Part shown: positions 1 through 10,046 of the stretch, piece by piece | Position numbering within the stretch: position 1 is the first letter of the stretch | Layout of the letters: each line of letters opens with the position of its first letter | DNA from: Yoonia sp. GPGPB17 | Lineage (GTDB): Bacteria; Pseudomonadota; Alphaproteobacteria; Rhodobacterales; Rhodobacteraceae | DNA: 64,000 nt | Reading direction: 5' to 3' | Assembly: GCF_037892195.1 (NCBI RefSeq) | Contig: NZ_JATACI010000002.1 | Location: forward strand, 2,666,001 to 2,730,000 | Position numbers and translations under genes: made by a program | The notes under the pieces: model-generated | The model's database searches: none | What the model saw: the letters and a program-made list of their open reading frames with translations, nothing else | What the model was told of the DNA's origin: nothing

Positions 1-1738
1 ATGCGCCCCTGATCCATCACGATGATCCGGTCCAACTGGGCAATCGTCGAAAGACGGTGGGCAATGGCGATGACAGTTTTCCCTTCCATCATGCCATAGA
101 GCGTCTGCTGAATTGCGGCCTCGACCTCACTATCTAGGGCGCTGGTCGCCTCGTCCAAGAGCAGGATTGGGGCATCTTTCAGGATCACACGCGCAAGGCT
201 GATCCGCTGACGCTGACCGCCAGACAGTTTGACACCGCGTTCACCAACGCGGGCATCATAGCCGGTGTTGCCTTCGTTATCCTCCAGACCAAGAATGAAC
301 TCATGCGCCTCGGCCTTGCGGGCCGCAGCGATCATCTGATCTTCTGTGGCAGCCGGATTGCCATAAAGAATGTTCTCGCGCACGGATCGATGCAACAGCG
401 CACTGTCCTGCTGCACCATACCGATGGCGCTGCGCAGGCTATCCTGCGTCGCGAACTTGATGTCTTGTCCGTCGATCAGGATTTGTCCCTGTTCCACGTC
501 ATAAAACCGCAACAGCAGCTTCACGAGGGTCGATTTGCCCGCACCCGACTGCCCGACAAGCCCCACTTTCTCGCCCGGTGTAATCGTCAGGTCGATCCGA
601 TCCAAACCACCGGTTTGCTTGCCATAGTGGTGTGATAGAGACTGTATTTGGACTTTTCCGCTGGCAATCTGCAATGGCTTTGCCGCTGGCTGATCAACCA
701 AAGTGACGGGCTGCGCGATGGTTTGCATACCCTCTTTCACGACACCTAGCTCGCGAAAGAAATCGGTCATCGCCCACATGATCCAACCGGACATGGCGTT
801 CAAACGCAGCGCAAGCGACGTCGCCACCGCAACCACCCCAACAGAGGCCGCACCTTGCATCCATAGCCAGATTGACCAGCCGACAACGCCGACCACAAGG
901 ATACCGTTCAGCAGCATCAGCCCTGCATCCATGATCGTGTAAAGGCGCATCTCGATCTGGAAGGTGCGGCGCGCTTCTTCGATCGCATCCTTGGCATAGT
1001 CGATTTCACGGTCATGATGCGCGAACATCTTGACCGCATGGATGTTAGTGTAGCTGTCCACAACGCGGCCCGTCACCGCGCTGCGTGCGTTGGAGGCCGC
1101 TTCCGATGCTTAAGCGTGATACGGGTGATCACCCACCGCAGCAGGAAGATGTAAGGAACGAGCCATAACATTAGCGGCACAAGCAACCGCACATCTGCCT
1201 GCCCCAGCAGAACGGCGGCGGCAACAACGTAAGCAACCGCGAAGGTCAGCGCATCAAAAAGCTGAAACACGACCGCACCGGCAGTAAGCGGCGTTTGCAT
1301 GATCCGATTGGCGATCCGGCCAGCAAAGTCATCCTCGAACCAACCAACGGACTGGCGCAGCACATGGCGGTGCGCCCGCCACCGCACCAATGTGCCAAAG
1401 TTCGGCAGGATCGTGTTGTTCAGCAACATGATCTGCAGCATGTGCACGGCTGGCCGTATGGTCAGGATCAGGATCGCAACTAGAATGAACTCTGCCCCGC
1501 TGGCCGCCCAAACCTCTGCCGGTGAGCCACCGGAGAGGATATCAATCAGACGGCCCAGATACCCCAACAGCCAGATTTCAACGATGGCGATAACAACGGA
1601 CGTGATGCCCGTGATCCAGAACACACGTTTAAACGGCTCTGCGTATTCACGCAGAAACGGATAGAGCCGCTTGGGCGGCGTGTCGGTCTCTTTGTATGGC
1701 ACATAGGGATCGACAAGACCTTCGAAGAATCGAAACAT
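1..1738 (-). CDS. ABC exporter, fused permease/ATPase (3' end off window, frame-broken)
   Basis: An inner-membrane ABC transporter with membrane and ATPase domains in one chain, as in MsbA-type exporters. The N-terminal 200 or so residues (1738 down to about 1115) carry several hydrophobic segments. The nucleotide-binding domain follows on the same strand, with Walker A GQSGAGKST near 530-560, the signature LSGGQRQR near 210-235 and Walker B ILLLDEATSALD near 135-165. The gene runs off the left edge after the switch-His region (AHRLST). Frame is lost at 1108-1115 (GCTTAAGC). The family sequence resumes there as SEAASNARSAVTGR, so this is one gene with an indel. Start ATG at 1738 follows an AAGAGGC ribosome site. 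Substrate unknown. Confidence 0.85.
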
Positions 1739-1783
1739 TGGCTTGCCTCTTGGGGTTATGGCTCAGCTATAGCAAAGGTTCGG

Positions 1784-2365
1784 TCAGAGAAAAAGCAGGA
1801 CCGAAAAACCGACCAGTGCCAGCGCCATGATGCGCATGAAAATGCGCCAGGCGGCGGCGTTGGTCAGCAGGTAGGACAACAGGCTACCCGCCACAGCCCA
1901 GAAGGTGCAAACACCAAGGTTGACGGTTGAGAAGGTGCTGGCAAGTGCCAGCGCCTGCTGCACTGGCGCAAGGGTCGCGACATATGCGGTGGCGCTCAGG
2001 GCAACCGCCCAAACCTTGGGATTCACCCATTGGAACAGGACCGCCTCAATAAAAGTAAACGGCTTGTCCGTTTCAGTTGTCTTGGCCGGATCGGCACGCC
2101 ACAGATTGTTAGCCATCCAAAGAATCCAAAGACTTGCGACAATCGTCAGCACAAGGCGTAGTGCAGGTTGCGCCTCGATCAGCACACCAATGCCAATCCC
2201 CGTGACAGCCGCGATCACACCAACACCTAGTGCGACGCCAATGATGTGCGGCACAGTGTTTTGAAACCCAAACCGCGCACCGGAGGCGGTGATCAGGATC
2301 ACGTTTGGTCCGGGTGAGAAAAGCCCAAAGAACACAAAGCCAATGAGGGGCAGGAATTCAGTCAA
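1784..2365 (-). CDS. LysE/RhtB-family amino-acid exporter
   Basis: A 193-residue inner-membrane protein of the LysE translocator superfamily, which exports amino acids or related small metabolites. It shows the typical N-terminal FxxPGPNxxL-like motif (FSPGPNVILI, residues about 17-26) and about six hydrophobic segments through to the C-terminus. Length matches the family (about 200). The likely start is TTG at 2365, overlapping the last codons of the upstream tRNA nucleotidyltransferase gene by 8 bp, so the two are probably translationally coupled. The substrate cannot be read from the sequence. Confidence 0.85.
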   Translation of the reverse strand: MTEFLPLIGFVFFGLFSPGPNVILITASGARFGFQNTVPHIIGVALGVGVIAAVTGIGIGVLIEAQPALRLVLTIVASLWILWMANNLWRADPAKTTETDKPFTFIEAVLFQWVNPKVWAVALSATAYVATLAPVQQALALASTFSTVNLGVCTFWAVAGSLLSYLLTNAAAWRIFMRIMALALVGFSVLLFL

Positions 2366-3494
2366 GCAGTTCGGCTTTCGTTAACGTGAAGCCCGAGTTT
2401 ATCCACCGCGCCTCGGCCTCTTTCAAGGCTTTGCCGAGCGCGGGACCACTAAGGTCTGGCATCAGGTCGGCGGCTTTGAGAGGGAATACCTGTTGGGCTG
2501 CATCGACGACGAGCTTCAACGCAGCGTGATCGACGGATTGGCCAAGCGACGCTGACTGAATCAGCAGCGCATCGCGCCCCATGTTCGCACCGTCCCTGTA
2601 ACTTGCTTCAACAGGCGAAACTCCCGACCTCAAAGTGTCTAACCTGCGCATTTGCACGTTGGAGAGCCGTAGCGCATCATGGGGTGCCCCACCGATTACT
2701 GCCAGCCTGCGTAAAGGGTCCGGTGGCACCGCGAGCGATTGCTCCAGGTGGACAAGAACGGCAAGGTTGCCGGGTTCCGCCCCAGGCAGAACCCGCGCCA
2801 AAGCACCAGTTGAGGCCATTGACGCCAAAGCGGGCGCGGGATCAGGGGCGGCAAGCAGTTTGAGCATCTCAGCCGTCACGCGTTCAATCGAAAGAGATAG
2901 CAGTCCTTCGATGTTCTCGGCACAGGCGGCCAGCCCATCGGTGTCCGGGCCTTCGCTGACGTCGCCATACCACGCATAGAACCGAAAAAACCTCAGGATA
3001 CGCAGATAGTCTTCCTTGATCCGACGATCCGGGTCTTCGATGAACCGAATGCGCTTGGCCTGCAGGTCGGGCAATCCACCAAGGGGATCAGCGATTTCCC
3101 CATTGGGGGCGGCATAAAGCGCGTTCATCGTAAAATCACGGCGGCGTGCGTCGTCGGTGATGTTGTCAGAGAACGCAACCGTGGCGCGCCTACCGTCAGT
3201 GGCGACATCGCGGCGAAAGGTTGTGATCTCAAAGGGGGTGCCATCAATGATGAGGGTCACTGTGCCGTGGTCGATACCCGTTGGAATCGCGTGAACGTTA
3301 GCCGCAATGGCCAAATTCATGACTGTCCGCGGTTCCGCGTCGGTGGACAGGTCAAGATCGGCAACCGGTTCACCCAATAGTTCGTTGCGCACACATCCGC
3401 CAACAAACCAAGCCTGATGGCCAGCATCCGTCAATAGCGTGCACATTGCTTGCGAGGCATCATCTTGCAACCAAGGCGCAGAAATCCGGGTCAT
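2358..3494 (-). CDS. CCA tRNA nucleotidyltransferase / poly(A) polymerase family
   Basis: A 378-residue class II nucleotidyltransferase, predicted to add or repair the 3' CCA end of tRNAs. The N-terminal head has the signature GGCVRNELLG followed by DLDLSTDAEP (residues about 32-57), whose two Asp residues bind catalytic metal. RRDFTMNALY and DPLGGLPDLQAKRIRFI (about 114-152) are typical of the poly(A)-polymerase/CCA head and neck. In this lineage a single such gene normally does CCA addition, but poly(A) polymerase activity cannot be excluded from sequence. Its ATG overlaps the stop of the upstream Nudix gene (ATGA), giving a compact hslO-nudix-cca-lysE operon. Confidence 0.9.
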   Translation of the reverse strand: MTRISAPWLQDDASQAMCTLLTDAGHQAWFVGGCVRNELLGEPVADLDLSTDAEPRTVMNLAIAANVHAIPTGIDHGTVTLIIDGTPFEITTFRRDVATDGRRATVAFSDNITDDARRRDFTMNALYAAPNGEIADPLGGLPDLQAKRIRFIEDPDRRIKEDYLRILRFFRFYAWYGDVSEGPDTDGLAACAENIEGLLSLSIERVTAEMLKLLAAPDPAPALASMASTGALARVLPGAEPGNLAVLVHLEQSLAVPPDPLRRLAVIGGAPHDALRLSNVQMRRLDTLRSGVSPVEASYRDGANMGRDALLIQSASLGQSVDHAALKLVVDAAQQVFPLKAADLMPDLSGPALGKALKEAEARWINSGFTLTKAELLD

Positions 3495-4081
3495 ACCATC
3501 CGCTCTGCAAAGGCGCGCAACATGCGGGCAGTGGCGCCCCAGATGTAGTATGGACCGAAGGGAACAGTGTAGTAGAGCCTGCGGCGGCCTTGCCAGCGAC
3601 GGCCCTCAATCAGGTAGTTTGTGCTGTTCAACAGATGCGCAAGCGGGACTTCGAACACTTCACTGACCTCGCCTGCCTCTGGCACCGGTTCATATTGACC
3701 TTCAACCAACGCAAGCACCGGTGTGACCTGATAACCCGTTACAGTCTGGTGGGGCGGCAAATGCCCAAGGACATCAACGATTGTGGATGGCAAGCCAATC
3801 TCTTCACGCGCCTCCCGCAACGCAGCATCAGATAGCGTCGCGTCCGTCGGGTCTTGCTTGCCGCCGGGAAAGGCAATTTGGCCGGGGTGATGTTTGAGCC
3901 GCGCGGAGCGCTTTGTCAGAATAACAGTCTCTGTTTCAGCCCGAATGCCAATCAGGACAGCGGCTGAGGTCAACTCGCGCTCGGGTACTTTCACGTCAGC
4001 GTTCAGATCAAAATCCGAAGACGCGCCGCCCGGTTGGGTCAGCGCGTCTTGCAATTTTTGGCGTAGGTCAGGCACTGGCAT
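3491..4081 (-). CDS. Nudix hydrolase, CoA pyrophosphatase type
   Basis: A Nudix hydrolase of about 196 residues. The Nudix box (REAREEIGL with upstream GGK) is preceded by LTKRSARLKHHPGQIAFPGG, the UPF0035-type signature of coenzyme A diphosphatases (NudL group), so CoA or acyl-CoA pyrophosphate cleavage is the likely activity. I chose the ATG at 4081 (MPVPDLRQ) rather than one 33 bp upstream because it leaves only a 14 bp overlap with the end of hslO. It shares the operon with Hsp33 and the tRNA nucleotidyltransferase. Confidence 0.88.
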   Translation of the reverse strand: MPVPDLRQKLQDALTQPGGASSDFDLNADVKVPERELTSAAVLIGIRAETETVILTKRSARLKHHPGQIAFPGGKQDPTDATLSDAALREAREEIGLPSTIVDVLGHLPPHQTVTGYQVTPVLALVEGQYEPVPEAGEVSEVFEVPLAHLLNSTNYLIEGRRWQGRRRLYYTVPFGPYYIWGATARMLRAFAERMV

Positions 4082-5060
4082 CCTTGGCCTCAAACCCCAG
4101 CGTTTCGGGGTCAAAGGTGTAATGCGATCCGCAGAACTGGCAGTCAGCTGTGACGGTACCTTCTGGCGTAGTCATCGTTGCAATGTCCTTGGCCGAATAG
4201 ATCGACAGGCTCTGACGGACCTTATCGTCAGAACAGCTACAACCAAATTTGATGGGCTGGGCATCGTATACGCGCGGTTGCTCTTCATGGAACAAACGAA
4301 CCAACAATTCTGTCGGCGACACAGTTGGGCCGATCAGCTCAATCTCATCGACAGTATCCAACAGCGCATTGGCACGATTCCAGTTCTCACTTTCATCTGC
4401 ATCCAGAATATCCGTCGCATCCAACAAACCATCTTCACCAGACCCACCTTCGCCGGTCACATGCGGCGATGCCTTGGGCATGTGCTGCAAGATCACACCT
4501 CCGGCGCGCCAATGGGTGGCTTCACCGGGCAACTGCGACTGGCCATAGGTCAGTTGGAAGCGGGTTGGGATTTGCTCGGATTGGGCAAAATAAGTCTCTG
4601 CACAGGCAGAAAGCGACCCACCGGCGATTGGCGTAATGCCCTGATAAGGAGTCATATCCTCACCTTGGTCGATCAGAATGGCAAAATAACCGTTTCCGAT
4701 CTGGCTGAACGGATTGGCCGACTGATCCAGCGTTTCCGCATCATAAGAGGCATAGGCGCGGATGCGCGCAGGCTCACCATCATCGGTGGGCCCATAGTAA
4801 TCCGTCGCGATCAAACGGGCGGGGCCGGAACCACGCACTTGCAAAGACAGCTTCCACCGCAGTTTCATGGTTTGACCAATCAACGCGGTCAGCAAAGCCA
4901 TCTCGGCCACCAGACCTTCGATCATGGGGGGATAGTTGTGCTGTTTGAGAACCTGTTCCAACACGCCATCCAGACGCGCCACCCGGCCACGGATGTCGGA
5001 GGCGTCAAGTTGAAACGGCAGGACGGTATCGTCCCAGGCGATTTGGGTGCCTGTGGTCAT
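4068..5060 (-). CDS. hslO: Hsp33 redox-regulated chaperone
   Basis: A cytosolic holdase chaperone switched on by oxidation. The C-terminal zinc-binding redox switch is visible as GCSCSDDKV and CQFCGSHY (CxC plus CxxC, near residues 275-310 of 330), the defining Hsp33 cysteine arrangement. The N-terminal domain (GRVARLDGVLEQVL, then ALLTALIGQTMKL) matches the family. Start ATG at 5060 is preceded by AGGAAAG at good spacing; an ATG further upstream lies out of family register and lacks such a site. First gene of a minus-strand operon leading to the CoA pyrophosphatase, and divergent from the Nudix gene at 5137. Confidence 0.95.
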   Translation of the reverse strand: MTTGTQIAWDDTVLPFQLDASDIRGRVARLDGVLEQVLKQHNYPPMIEGLVAEMALLTALIGQTMKLRWKLSLQVRGSGPARLIATDYYGPTDDGEPARIRAYASYDAETLDQSANPFSQIGNGYFAILIDQGEDMTPYQGITPIAGGSLSACAETYFAQSEQIPTRFQLTYGQSQLPGEATHWRAGGVILQHMPKASPHVTGEGGSGEDGLLDATDILDADESENWNRANALLDTVDEIELIGPTVSPTELLVRLFHEEQPRVYDAQPIKFGCSCSDDKVRQSLSIYSAKDIATMTTPEGTVTADCQFCGSHYTFDPETLGFEAKDASA

Positions 5061-5136
5061 AGTCTTTCCTAACAAGTCTAGGGGTGGCATACCGCGCCTA
5101 TATAGGTGGGGCAAGGCAGCGTCCAAGGGGGTAGCT

Positions 5137-5589
5137 ATGATCAGACGGTATGGCGAGGTGCCGCAAAACGGGCAGCGGTATAAGCACCGGGCGGGCGTTT
5201 ATGCGATTTTGCCGCTGGCCGGAAAACTGCTGCTGACCTATCAGGGCGACCCGCATTTCGAAATCCAACTCCCCGGTGGCGGGATTGATCCCGGGGAACA
5301 TCCGCTGAACGCGCTGCATCGCGAAGTGTTTGAGGAAACCGGATGGCGGATCGCGGCGCCACGCAAGCTCGGCACTTTTCGGCGGTTTACGTTTATGCCG
5401 GAATATGACCTTTGGGCTGAAAAGCTGTGCCATATCTATTTAGCGCGACCGGTGAGGCCACATGGGCCACCGACGGAACCAGGTCATTTGGCGTTGTGGC
5501 TGGAGCCGCAGGATGCGGTGATGAAGTTGTACAATCAGGGAGACGCCGATTTCGTGCAGCGCACTTACCTGACTGGCGCTGCGGTTTAG
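5137..5589 (+). CDS. Nudix hydrolase
   Basis: A small Nudix protein of 150 residues. The Nudix box is complete: GGGIDPGEHPLNALHREVFEE then TGW, near residues 48-71, with the REVFEE metal-binding glutamates. The start is ATG at 5137 behind AAGGGGG; an upstream in-frame start would overlap the divergent hslO promoter and ribosome site. Substrate unassigned; the family hydrolyses nucleoside diphosphates linked to another moiety. The stop overlaps the convergent membrane-protein gene by 4 bp. Confidence 0.88.
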   Translation: MIRRYGEVPQNGQRYKHRAGVYAILPLAGKLLLTYQGDPHFEIQLPGGGIDPGEHPLNALHREVFEETGWRIAAPRKLGTFRRFTFMPEYDLWAEKLCHIYLARPVRPHGPPTEPGHLALWLEPQDAVMKLYNQGDADFVQRTYLTGAAV

Positions 5590-6347
5590 TCAAAAGCGCT
5601 CGACATCTCGCTTTGCTGATCAACGAGCGCGCGATCATACATCGCGGCGAGTGTTGTCACCTTGAGCACTGCAAAGGCCCAAATGAGCAGTGTTGTCAAC
5701 GCAGGTTCAACAAAGAGACGGCGCTCAAGATATACCGCGACAAAAATCAGTATGAACCAGTAGGCTAGGTAGTAGACAACAGACCATAGAATTGCATGAT
5801 ATTTGTAAACGCGCGAAGCCCGCCATGCCGCCCGCCATGTCATGGGTTGCCCCACCACATAGGCTGGTAGCACAAGTGCAAAGCGTAGCCACAACCAACC
5901 ACAAAAAGTGGATGCCAGAAGGGTGATAAGGAGTGGGAGATACAACATCTGTGTGTTGTTTAGGGGTTGGCTCTCGATGATCATAACACTGGCTGTGATC
6001 ACGATGGTCCAAAGGACAATAACCACAAAACCCAATCCCAGAACACGCGCAATATAGCCGCCAACCATTTTCATATAGGTCGCAAAACCTATCGGCGCGG
6101 CCTCTTGCAACAAGTAGAGCCGTAGAAAGCGCGTCGCAAAAAGAGACATGACGATTGCCTGCAAGAAAAACTGCGGCACCCCCGTGGTGTAGAACTCAGC
6201 AAATACAAAACCCGGGTATCCGCGCAGCGATTTGACGACCACAATAGCCGCAAGTGTCAGCAAAACCGATGGTATGGAGCTGATCAAAATCAGCTTGGCG
6301 TTTGATCGGATAATCCCCAATGCCGCAAAAGCTATAAATCGTGTCAC
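5586..6347 (-). CDS. Conserved-type integral membrane protein, function unknown
   Basis: A membrane protein of about 253 residues that I do not recognise. It shows about six hydrophobic stretches (ILISSIPSVLLTLAAIVVV; FFLQAIVMSLFA; VLGLGFVVIVLWTIVI; LYLPLLITLLAST; ILWSVVYYLAYWFILIF; TLLIWAFAVLKV). I place the start at GTG 6347 (VTRFIAFAALG), which has AAAGGA just upstream; a TTG at 6386 is the alternative. Divergent from argG, convergent with the Nudix gene. No catalytic motif seen. Confidence 0.7.
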   Translation of the reverse strand: MTRFIAFAALGIIRSNAKLILISSIPSVLLTLAAIVVVKSLRGYPGFVFAEFYTTGVPQFFLQAIVMSLFATRFLRLYLLQEAAPIGFATYMKMVGGYIARVLGLGFVVIVLWTIVITASVMIIESQPLNNTQMLYLPLLITLLASTFCGWLWLRFALVLPAYVVGQPMTWRAAWRASRVYKYHAILWSVVYYLAYWFILIFVAVYLERRLFVEPALTTLLIWAFAVLKVTTLAAMYDRALVDQQSEMSSAFD

Positions 6348-6477
6348 GCGCCGTCCTTTAAAGTCACCTGCTCGGACTGAACCCAAAACGCCAGCCCGTC
6401 AATGATGGCGACTTGTAGCGCAGTCAGAAAAACGCTATCGCGCCAATCAACTTACATTGACGTAAAGGCTCATCCTC

Positions 6478-7692
6478 ATGACCGCTCCGAAGAAAGTTGT
6501 TCTGGCCTATTCTGGTGGCCTTGATACCTCGATCATCCTGAAATGGTTACAGACCGAGTATAACTGTGAGGTTGTCACCTTCACCGCTGATCTGGGTCAG
6601 GGGGAAGAGCTGGAGCCTGCGCGCAAAAAAGCCGAGATGATGGGTGCGACGTCCATTTATATCGAGGATCTCCGCGAGGAATTCGTGCGCGACTTTGTGT
6701 TCCCGATGTTTCGGGCAAATGCCCTATACGAGGGATTGTATCTGTTAGGCACCTCGATCGCCCGGCCTTTGATTTCCAAGCGACTGGTTGAGATCGCAGC
6801 CGCCGAAAGCGCTGACGCGATTTCCCATGGTGCGACCGGCAAAGGCAACGATCAGATCCGGTTTGAACTGGCCGCCTATGCGCTGAACCCCGAGATCAAG
6901 GTTGTCGCCCCGTGGCGCGAGTGGGATCTGGGCAGCCGGACCAAACTGATTGAATTTGCTGAAAAGCATCAGATTCCGATTGCAAAAGACAAACGCGGCG
7001 AAGCCCCGTTCAGTGTCGACGCGAACCTGCTGCACACCTCGTCTGAAGGTAAGGTGCTTGAGGACCCCGCCGAGGAAGCGCCAGAGTATGTCTATCAGCG
7101 GTCCGTTTCGCCTGAAGATGCACCAGAGACCCCTGAAATGGTCGAGATCACCTTTGAGCGTGGCGATGCCGTTGCGATTAACGGCGAGATGATGTCGCCC
7201 GCAACGATCCTGACCAAGCTGAACGAGCTGGGCGGCAAACACGGCGTGGGCCGTCTTGATCTGGTGGAGAACCGCTTCATCGGTATGAAATCGCGCGGTA
7301 TCTACGAAACACCCGGCGGCACCGTTCTGTTGGAAGCGCACCGCGGGATTGAACAGATCACGCTGGATGCGGGCGCTGGGCACCTGAAAGACAGCATCAT
7401 GCCGAAATATGCAGAGCTGATTTACAACGGTTTCTGGTTCTCGCCCGAACGCGAGATGCTGCAAGCCCTGATCGACAAAAGCCAGGAGCATGTGTCGGGT
7501 ACCGTACGGGTGAAGCTCTATAAGGGGTCCGTAACAACCGTAGCACGCTGGTCGGATCAGACGCTCTATTCCGAAGAGCACGTGACATTCGAGGATGACA
7601 TGGGCGCTTATGACCAGACCGATGCGCAGGGGTTCATTCAGTTGAACGCATTGCGGTTGAAGCTATTGGCGGCGCGCAATCGGAAAGGCTAA
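6478..7692 (+). CDS. argG: Argininosuccinate synthase
   Basis: Joins citrulline and aspartate using ATP to give argininosuccinate, the next-to-last step of arginine synthesis in the cytosol. The N-terminal PP-loop [15 protein letters not shown] (residues about 7-21) is diagnostic of the adenylating synthetases. Other family blocks present are [12 protein letters not shown] (about 117-128) and [11 protein letters not shown]. At 404 residues it is the usual length. It stands alone on the plus strand, and an intrinsic terminator lies just downstream at 7719-7748, inside the convergent gene. Confidence 0.98.
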   Translation: MTAPKKVVLAYSGGLDTSIILKWLQTEYNCEVVTFTADLGQGEELEPARKKAEMMGATSIYIEDLREEFVRDFVFPMFRANALYEGLYLLGTSIARPLISKRLVEIAAAESADAISHGATGKGNDQIRFELAAYALNPEIKVVAPWREWDLGSRTKLIEFAEKHQIPIAKDKRGEAPFSVDANLLHTSSEGKVLEDPAEEAPEYVYQRSVSPEDAPETPEMVEITFERGDAVAINGEMMSPATILTKLNELGGKHGVGRLDLVENRFIGMKSRGIYETPGGTVLLEAHRGIEQITLDAGAGHLKDSIMPKYAELIYNGFWFSPEREMLQALIDKSQEHVSGTVRVKLYKGSVTTVARWSDQTLYSEEHVTFEDDMGAYDQTDAQGFIQLNALRLKLLAARNRKG

Positions 7693-8387
7693 AGTTTTCG
7701 CTTAGCGAGTTTTTCATAATGCGGCATCGCAAGGTGCCGCATTTTTTCTTGGGCCGTAGCCAACTTGGGTACTGGGCCTTCTACCCCCGCAAAACCCGTA
7801 CTTCGGTGTACGGCATTATACCAATGCTTTGCCCAAACGCCGTCCGCTTCGCGGGGTCCGGCGTTCCAATGCAGCATCGCAGGATCAAACGGCAGATCAA
7901 TTGCATCGCAGAGTTTGCGCAGCATGCCCTCTGGGTCTGCGCGGATGTCGGCACTGTCGATGACGAGGCCACCAATCTTGTCATAAAGCGCCGCCTGCTG
8001 TTGAAAGCCGATGTCCTCCAAGGTCATCTCATCTCGCTTCGCGCCATAACTGGCAATGACACGTGCAGGGTGCCGGATAAGATGGACGTGGACACAATCC
8101 TTAGCCCAATCCAGCGGAAAGCCGTCAATCATGTGATGCGGCATGTGTTTCATGTAAAGGTGAGGCTTTTGGGCTGGAATAGTGTCTATACAACGCTTGG
8201 CCACAATCTGCGGATCAGTTTCGTGGGTGGCAATAATTTCGTCCCGCATCGGATGATCCAGCCCTGTTGCTTTCAGGTAAGGCGCATAGAACGGTTCATC
8301 CCAAACCGCGAAATCGGCGCGGTTTCCAAAGGCGTACATCATCGCGGTAGAGAGATTCCGCGGGCCCGACCACATTGCAATTCTCAT
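7689..8387 (-). CDS. Sulfotransferase-like P-loop protein
   Basis: A 232-residue protein resembling the sulfotransferase family. The N-terminus [20 protein letters not shown] has the 5'-PSB-like loop used to bind PAPS in sulfotransferases, and [14 protein letters not shown] (about 101-114) fits the 3'-PB-like segment. No substrate can be assigned. It overlaps the stop of argG (convergent, 4 bp) and the upstream class IV aminotransferase gene (4 bp), so it is probably co-transcribed and translationally coupled with that gene. The last 20 or so codons also encode, on the other strand, the argG terminator. Confidence 0.75.
   Translation of the reverse strand: MRIAMWSGPRNLSTAMMYAFGNRADFAVWDEPFYAPYLKATGLDHPMRDEIIATHETDPQIVAKRCIDTIPAQKPHLYMKHMPHHMIDGFPLDWAKDCVHVHLIRHPARVIASYGAKRDEMTLEDIGFQQQAALYDKIGGLVIDSADIRADPEGMLRKLCDAIDLPFDPAMLHWNAGPREADGVWAKHWYNAVHRSTGFAGVEGPVPKLATAQEKMRHLAMPHYEKLAKRKL
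7719..7748 (+). terminator. Intrinsic terminator of argG, inside the convergent gene
   Basis: Stem ATGCGGCA (7719-7726) with TGCCGCAT (7735-7742), an 8-base loop, then a run of T to 7747. It lies 27 bp after the argG stop, within the last codons of the sulfotransferase-like gene on the other strand. Confidence 0.85.
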
Positions 8388-9283
8388 GATTGATCCACCA
8401 AGTCTTTGTAAAGGCCACGCAGGCGTTTCGTCATAGGTCCAAGCTCGCCACTACCGATCGTTCGGCCATCAATGGTGCCGACAGGTGTTTGTGCGCCAAA
8501 GGTACCGGTAAGGAAGGCCTCGTCGGCAGAGTAGGTATCAACAAGACTGAAGTTTCGTTCAAACACCGGGATGTCATTGGCACGGCATAGGTCGATCACC
8601 TTTTGGCGGGTGATTCCGTTCATGCAATAATCACCCGTGCTGGTCCAAACGGCACCATTCTTGACGACAAAGAAATTGCAGGCGTTGGTCGTGTTCACAA
8701 AACCATGCACATCCAGCATCAGCGCCTCATCTGCACCTGCCTTTTGCGCAGCGATGCAGGCCAGAATGCAATTCAATTTGGAATGGCTGTTCAGTTTGGG
8801 GTCTTGTGTCATCGGCAAGCCGCGTTGGTGCGGCACAGTGGCGAGTGTGATCGGGCGGGGGATTTTGGGCTGCGAATGCTCCATGATTATAACGAATGTT
8901 GGCCCTGATTGCGACAGGCTCGGATGTTGGAACGGACGTACCTTAATACCGCGGGTGACCATCAATCGCGCATGGGCGTCCGTGGTCATTCCGTTGGCTT
9001 TTTGCGTCTCTAGCAAGGCGGAAATGATCCCTTTTCGGTCCATCCCGATGTCCAGATCAATCGCCTTTGCCGCCTCAAACAATCGGTCGATATGTTCATC
9101 CATGAAGGCCCATTTACCGTCATAAAGCCGCAACCCTTCCCATACACCGTCGCCCAACATGAAACCGCTGTCATAGACGCTGACTGTGGCTTCCGCCTTC
9201 GGCACGATCTTCCCGTCGAGATAGATTAGGATGCTTTCATTGCGGACGTCATCTTCGGCCTGGTGAGTGGTCACTTCGGTCAT
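8384..9283 (-). CDS. Class IV aminotransferase (branched-chain / D-amino-acid type)
   Basis: A 299-residue PLP-dependent fold-type IV aminotransferase. Seen: YDSGFMLGDGVWEGLRLYDG (about 38-57), a conserved N-terminal block, then MVTRGIK, SHSKLNCILA around the predicted PLP-lysine region, and EAFLTGTFGAQTPVG near the C-terminus. The family covers branched-chain amino acid, D-amino acid and 4-amino-4-deoxychorismate enzymes; I do not assign ilvE specifically. ATG at 9283 follows GGGAGAA. The 4 bp overlap with the sulfotransferase-like gene suggests the two act on related metabolites, which is an inference from arrangement only. Confidence 0.88.
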   Translation of the reverse strand: MTEVTTHQAEDDVRNESILIYLDGKIVPKAEATVSVYDSGFMLGDGVWEGLRLYDGKWAFMDEHIDRLFEAAKAIDLDIGMDRKGIISALLETQKANGMTTDAHARLMVTRGIKVRPFQHPSLSQSGPTFVIIMEHSQPKIPRPITLATVPHQRGLPMTQDPKLNSHSKLNCILACIAAQKAGADEALMLDVHGFVNTTNACNFFVVKNGAVWTSTGDYCMNGITRQKVIDLCRANDIPVFERNFSLVDTYSADEAFLTGTFGAQTPVGTIDGRTIGSGELGPMTKRLRGLYKDLVDQS

Positions 9284-9416
9284 TCTTGTTCTCCCTTAAG
9301 GGGACGCTAGGACAGCAGATGAGATGTTCCAAGTGGTAAAGAGCGCGTGAGATCGGATGTCACGGATTGCGCAGATGTGGGTCGGCCTGAAAAGGTACCG
9401 GAAAAGGAGAATTCTT

Positions 9417-10046
9417 ATGTTCAAACGCTTCATATTTATCCTTGCGTTGCTACCGATTGCGCAAGGCGCCGCTGCCGACACTCAGACCGCGATCTTTGCT
9501 GGCGGATGTTTCTGGTGCGTTGAAAGTGACTTTGAAAAGGTGCAGGGCGTGAGTGAGGTGGTATCCGGCTACACTGGCGGTGCAACGGCAAACCCTACCT
9601 ACGATAGCATCAAAGGGTCTGGGCACTATGAGGCCGCAACAATCACATATGACGCGGATGTTGTCAGCTACAGCCAACTGCTGCATGCCTTCTTTCGTTC
9701 AGTCGATCCAACCGATGCCGGTGGCCAATTCTGTGACCGTGGCGAAAGCTATCGCACCGCCATTTTCGTGTCTAACCCAGCCGAACGGGCCGCAGCAGAG
9801 GCCGCAAAGGCCAGTGCGCAACGCGCGCTGGGCCAGCAAATTGTAACGCCTATCCTGGACGCCGGAACGTTCTATGAGGCGGAAGACTACCATCAGGACT
9901 ACTACAAAGGTGAAAATCGTGTCATCACGCGTCGCGGCGTGAAGGTACAGTCTGAAGCCTATGCGTTCTACCGCGAGGCGTGCGGACGTGATGCGCGGGT
10001 GCTGGAACTATGGGGCGATGCCGCCCCGTTTGCGCATCACGAATGA
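9417..10046 (+). CDS. msrA: Peptide-methionine (S)-S-oxide reductase, exported
   Basis: Repairs methionine-S-sulfoxide in proteins. The catalytic motif GCFWC is at about residues 30-34, and YTGG and the C-terminal EDYHQDYY block are present. The N-terminus [20 protein letters not shown] reads as a Sec signal peptide, so this copy should act in the periplasm. Start ATG at 9417 sits behind AAAAGGAGA. The gene ends convergently with the ribokinase-like gene, overlapping by 10 bp. Confidence 0.95.
   Translation: MFKRFIFILALLPIAQGAAADTQTAIFAGGCFWCVESDFEKVQGVSEVVSGYTGGATANPTYDSIKGSGHYEAATITYDADVVSYSQLLHAFFRSVDPTDAGGQFCDRGESYRTAIFVSNPAERAAAEAAKASAQRALGQQIVTPILDAGTFYEAEDYHQDYYKGENRVITRRGVKVQSEAYAFYREACGRDARVLELWGDAAPFAHHE

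Noticed and set aside
3894..5072. A 392-codon open frame antisense to hslO and the Nudix gene.
   Set aside because: Shadow of two well-supported genes, no family resemblance.
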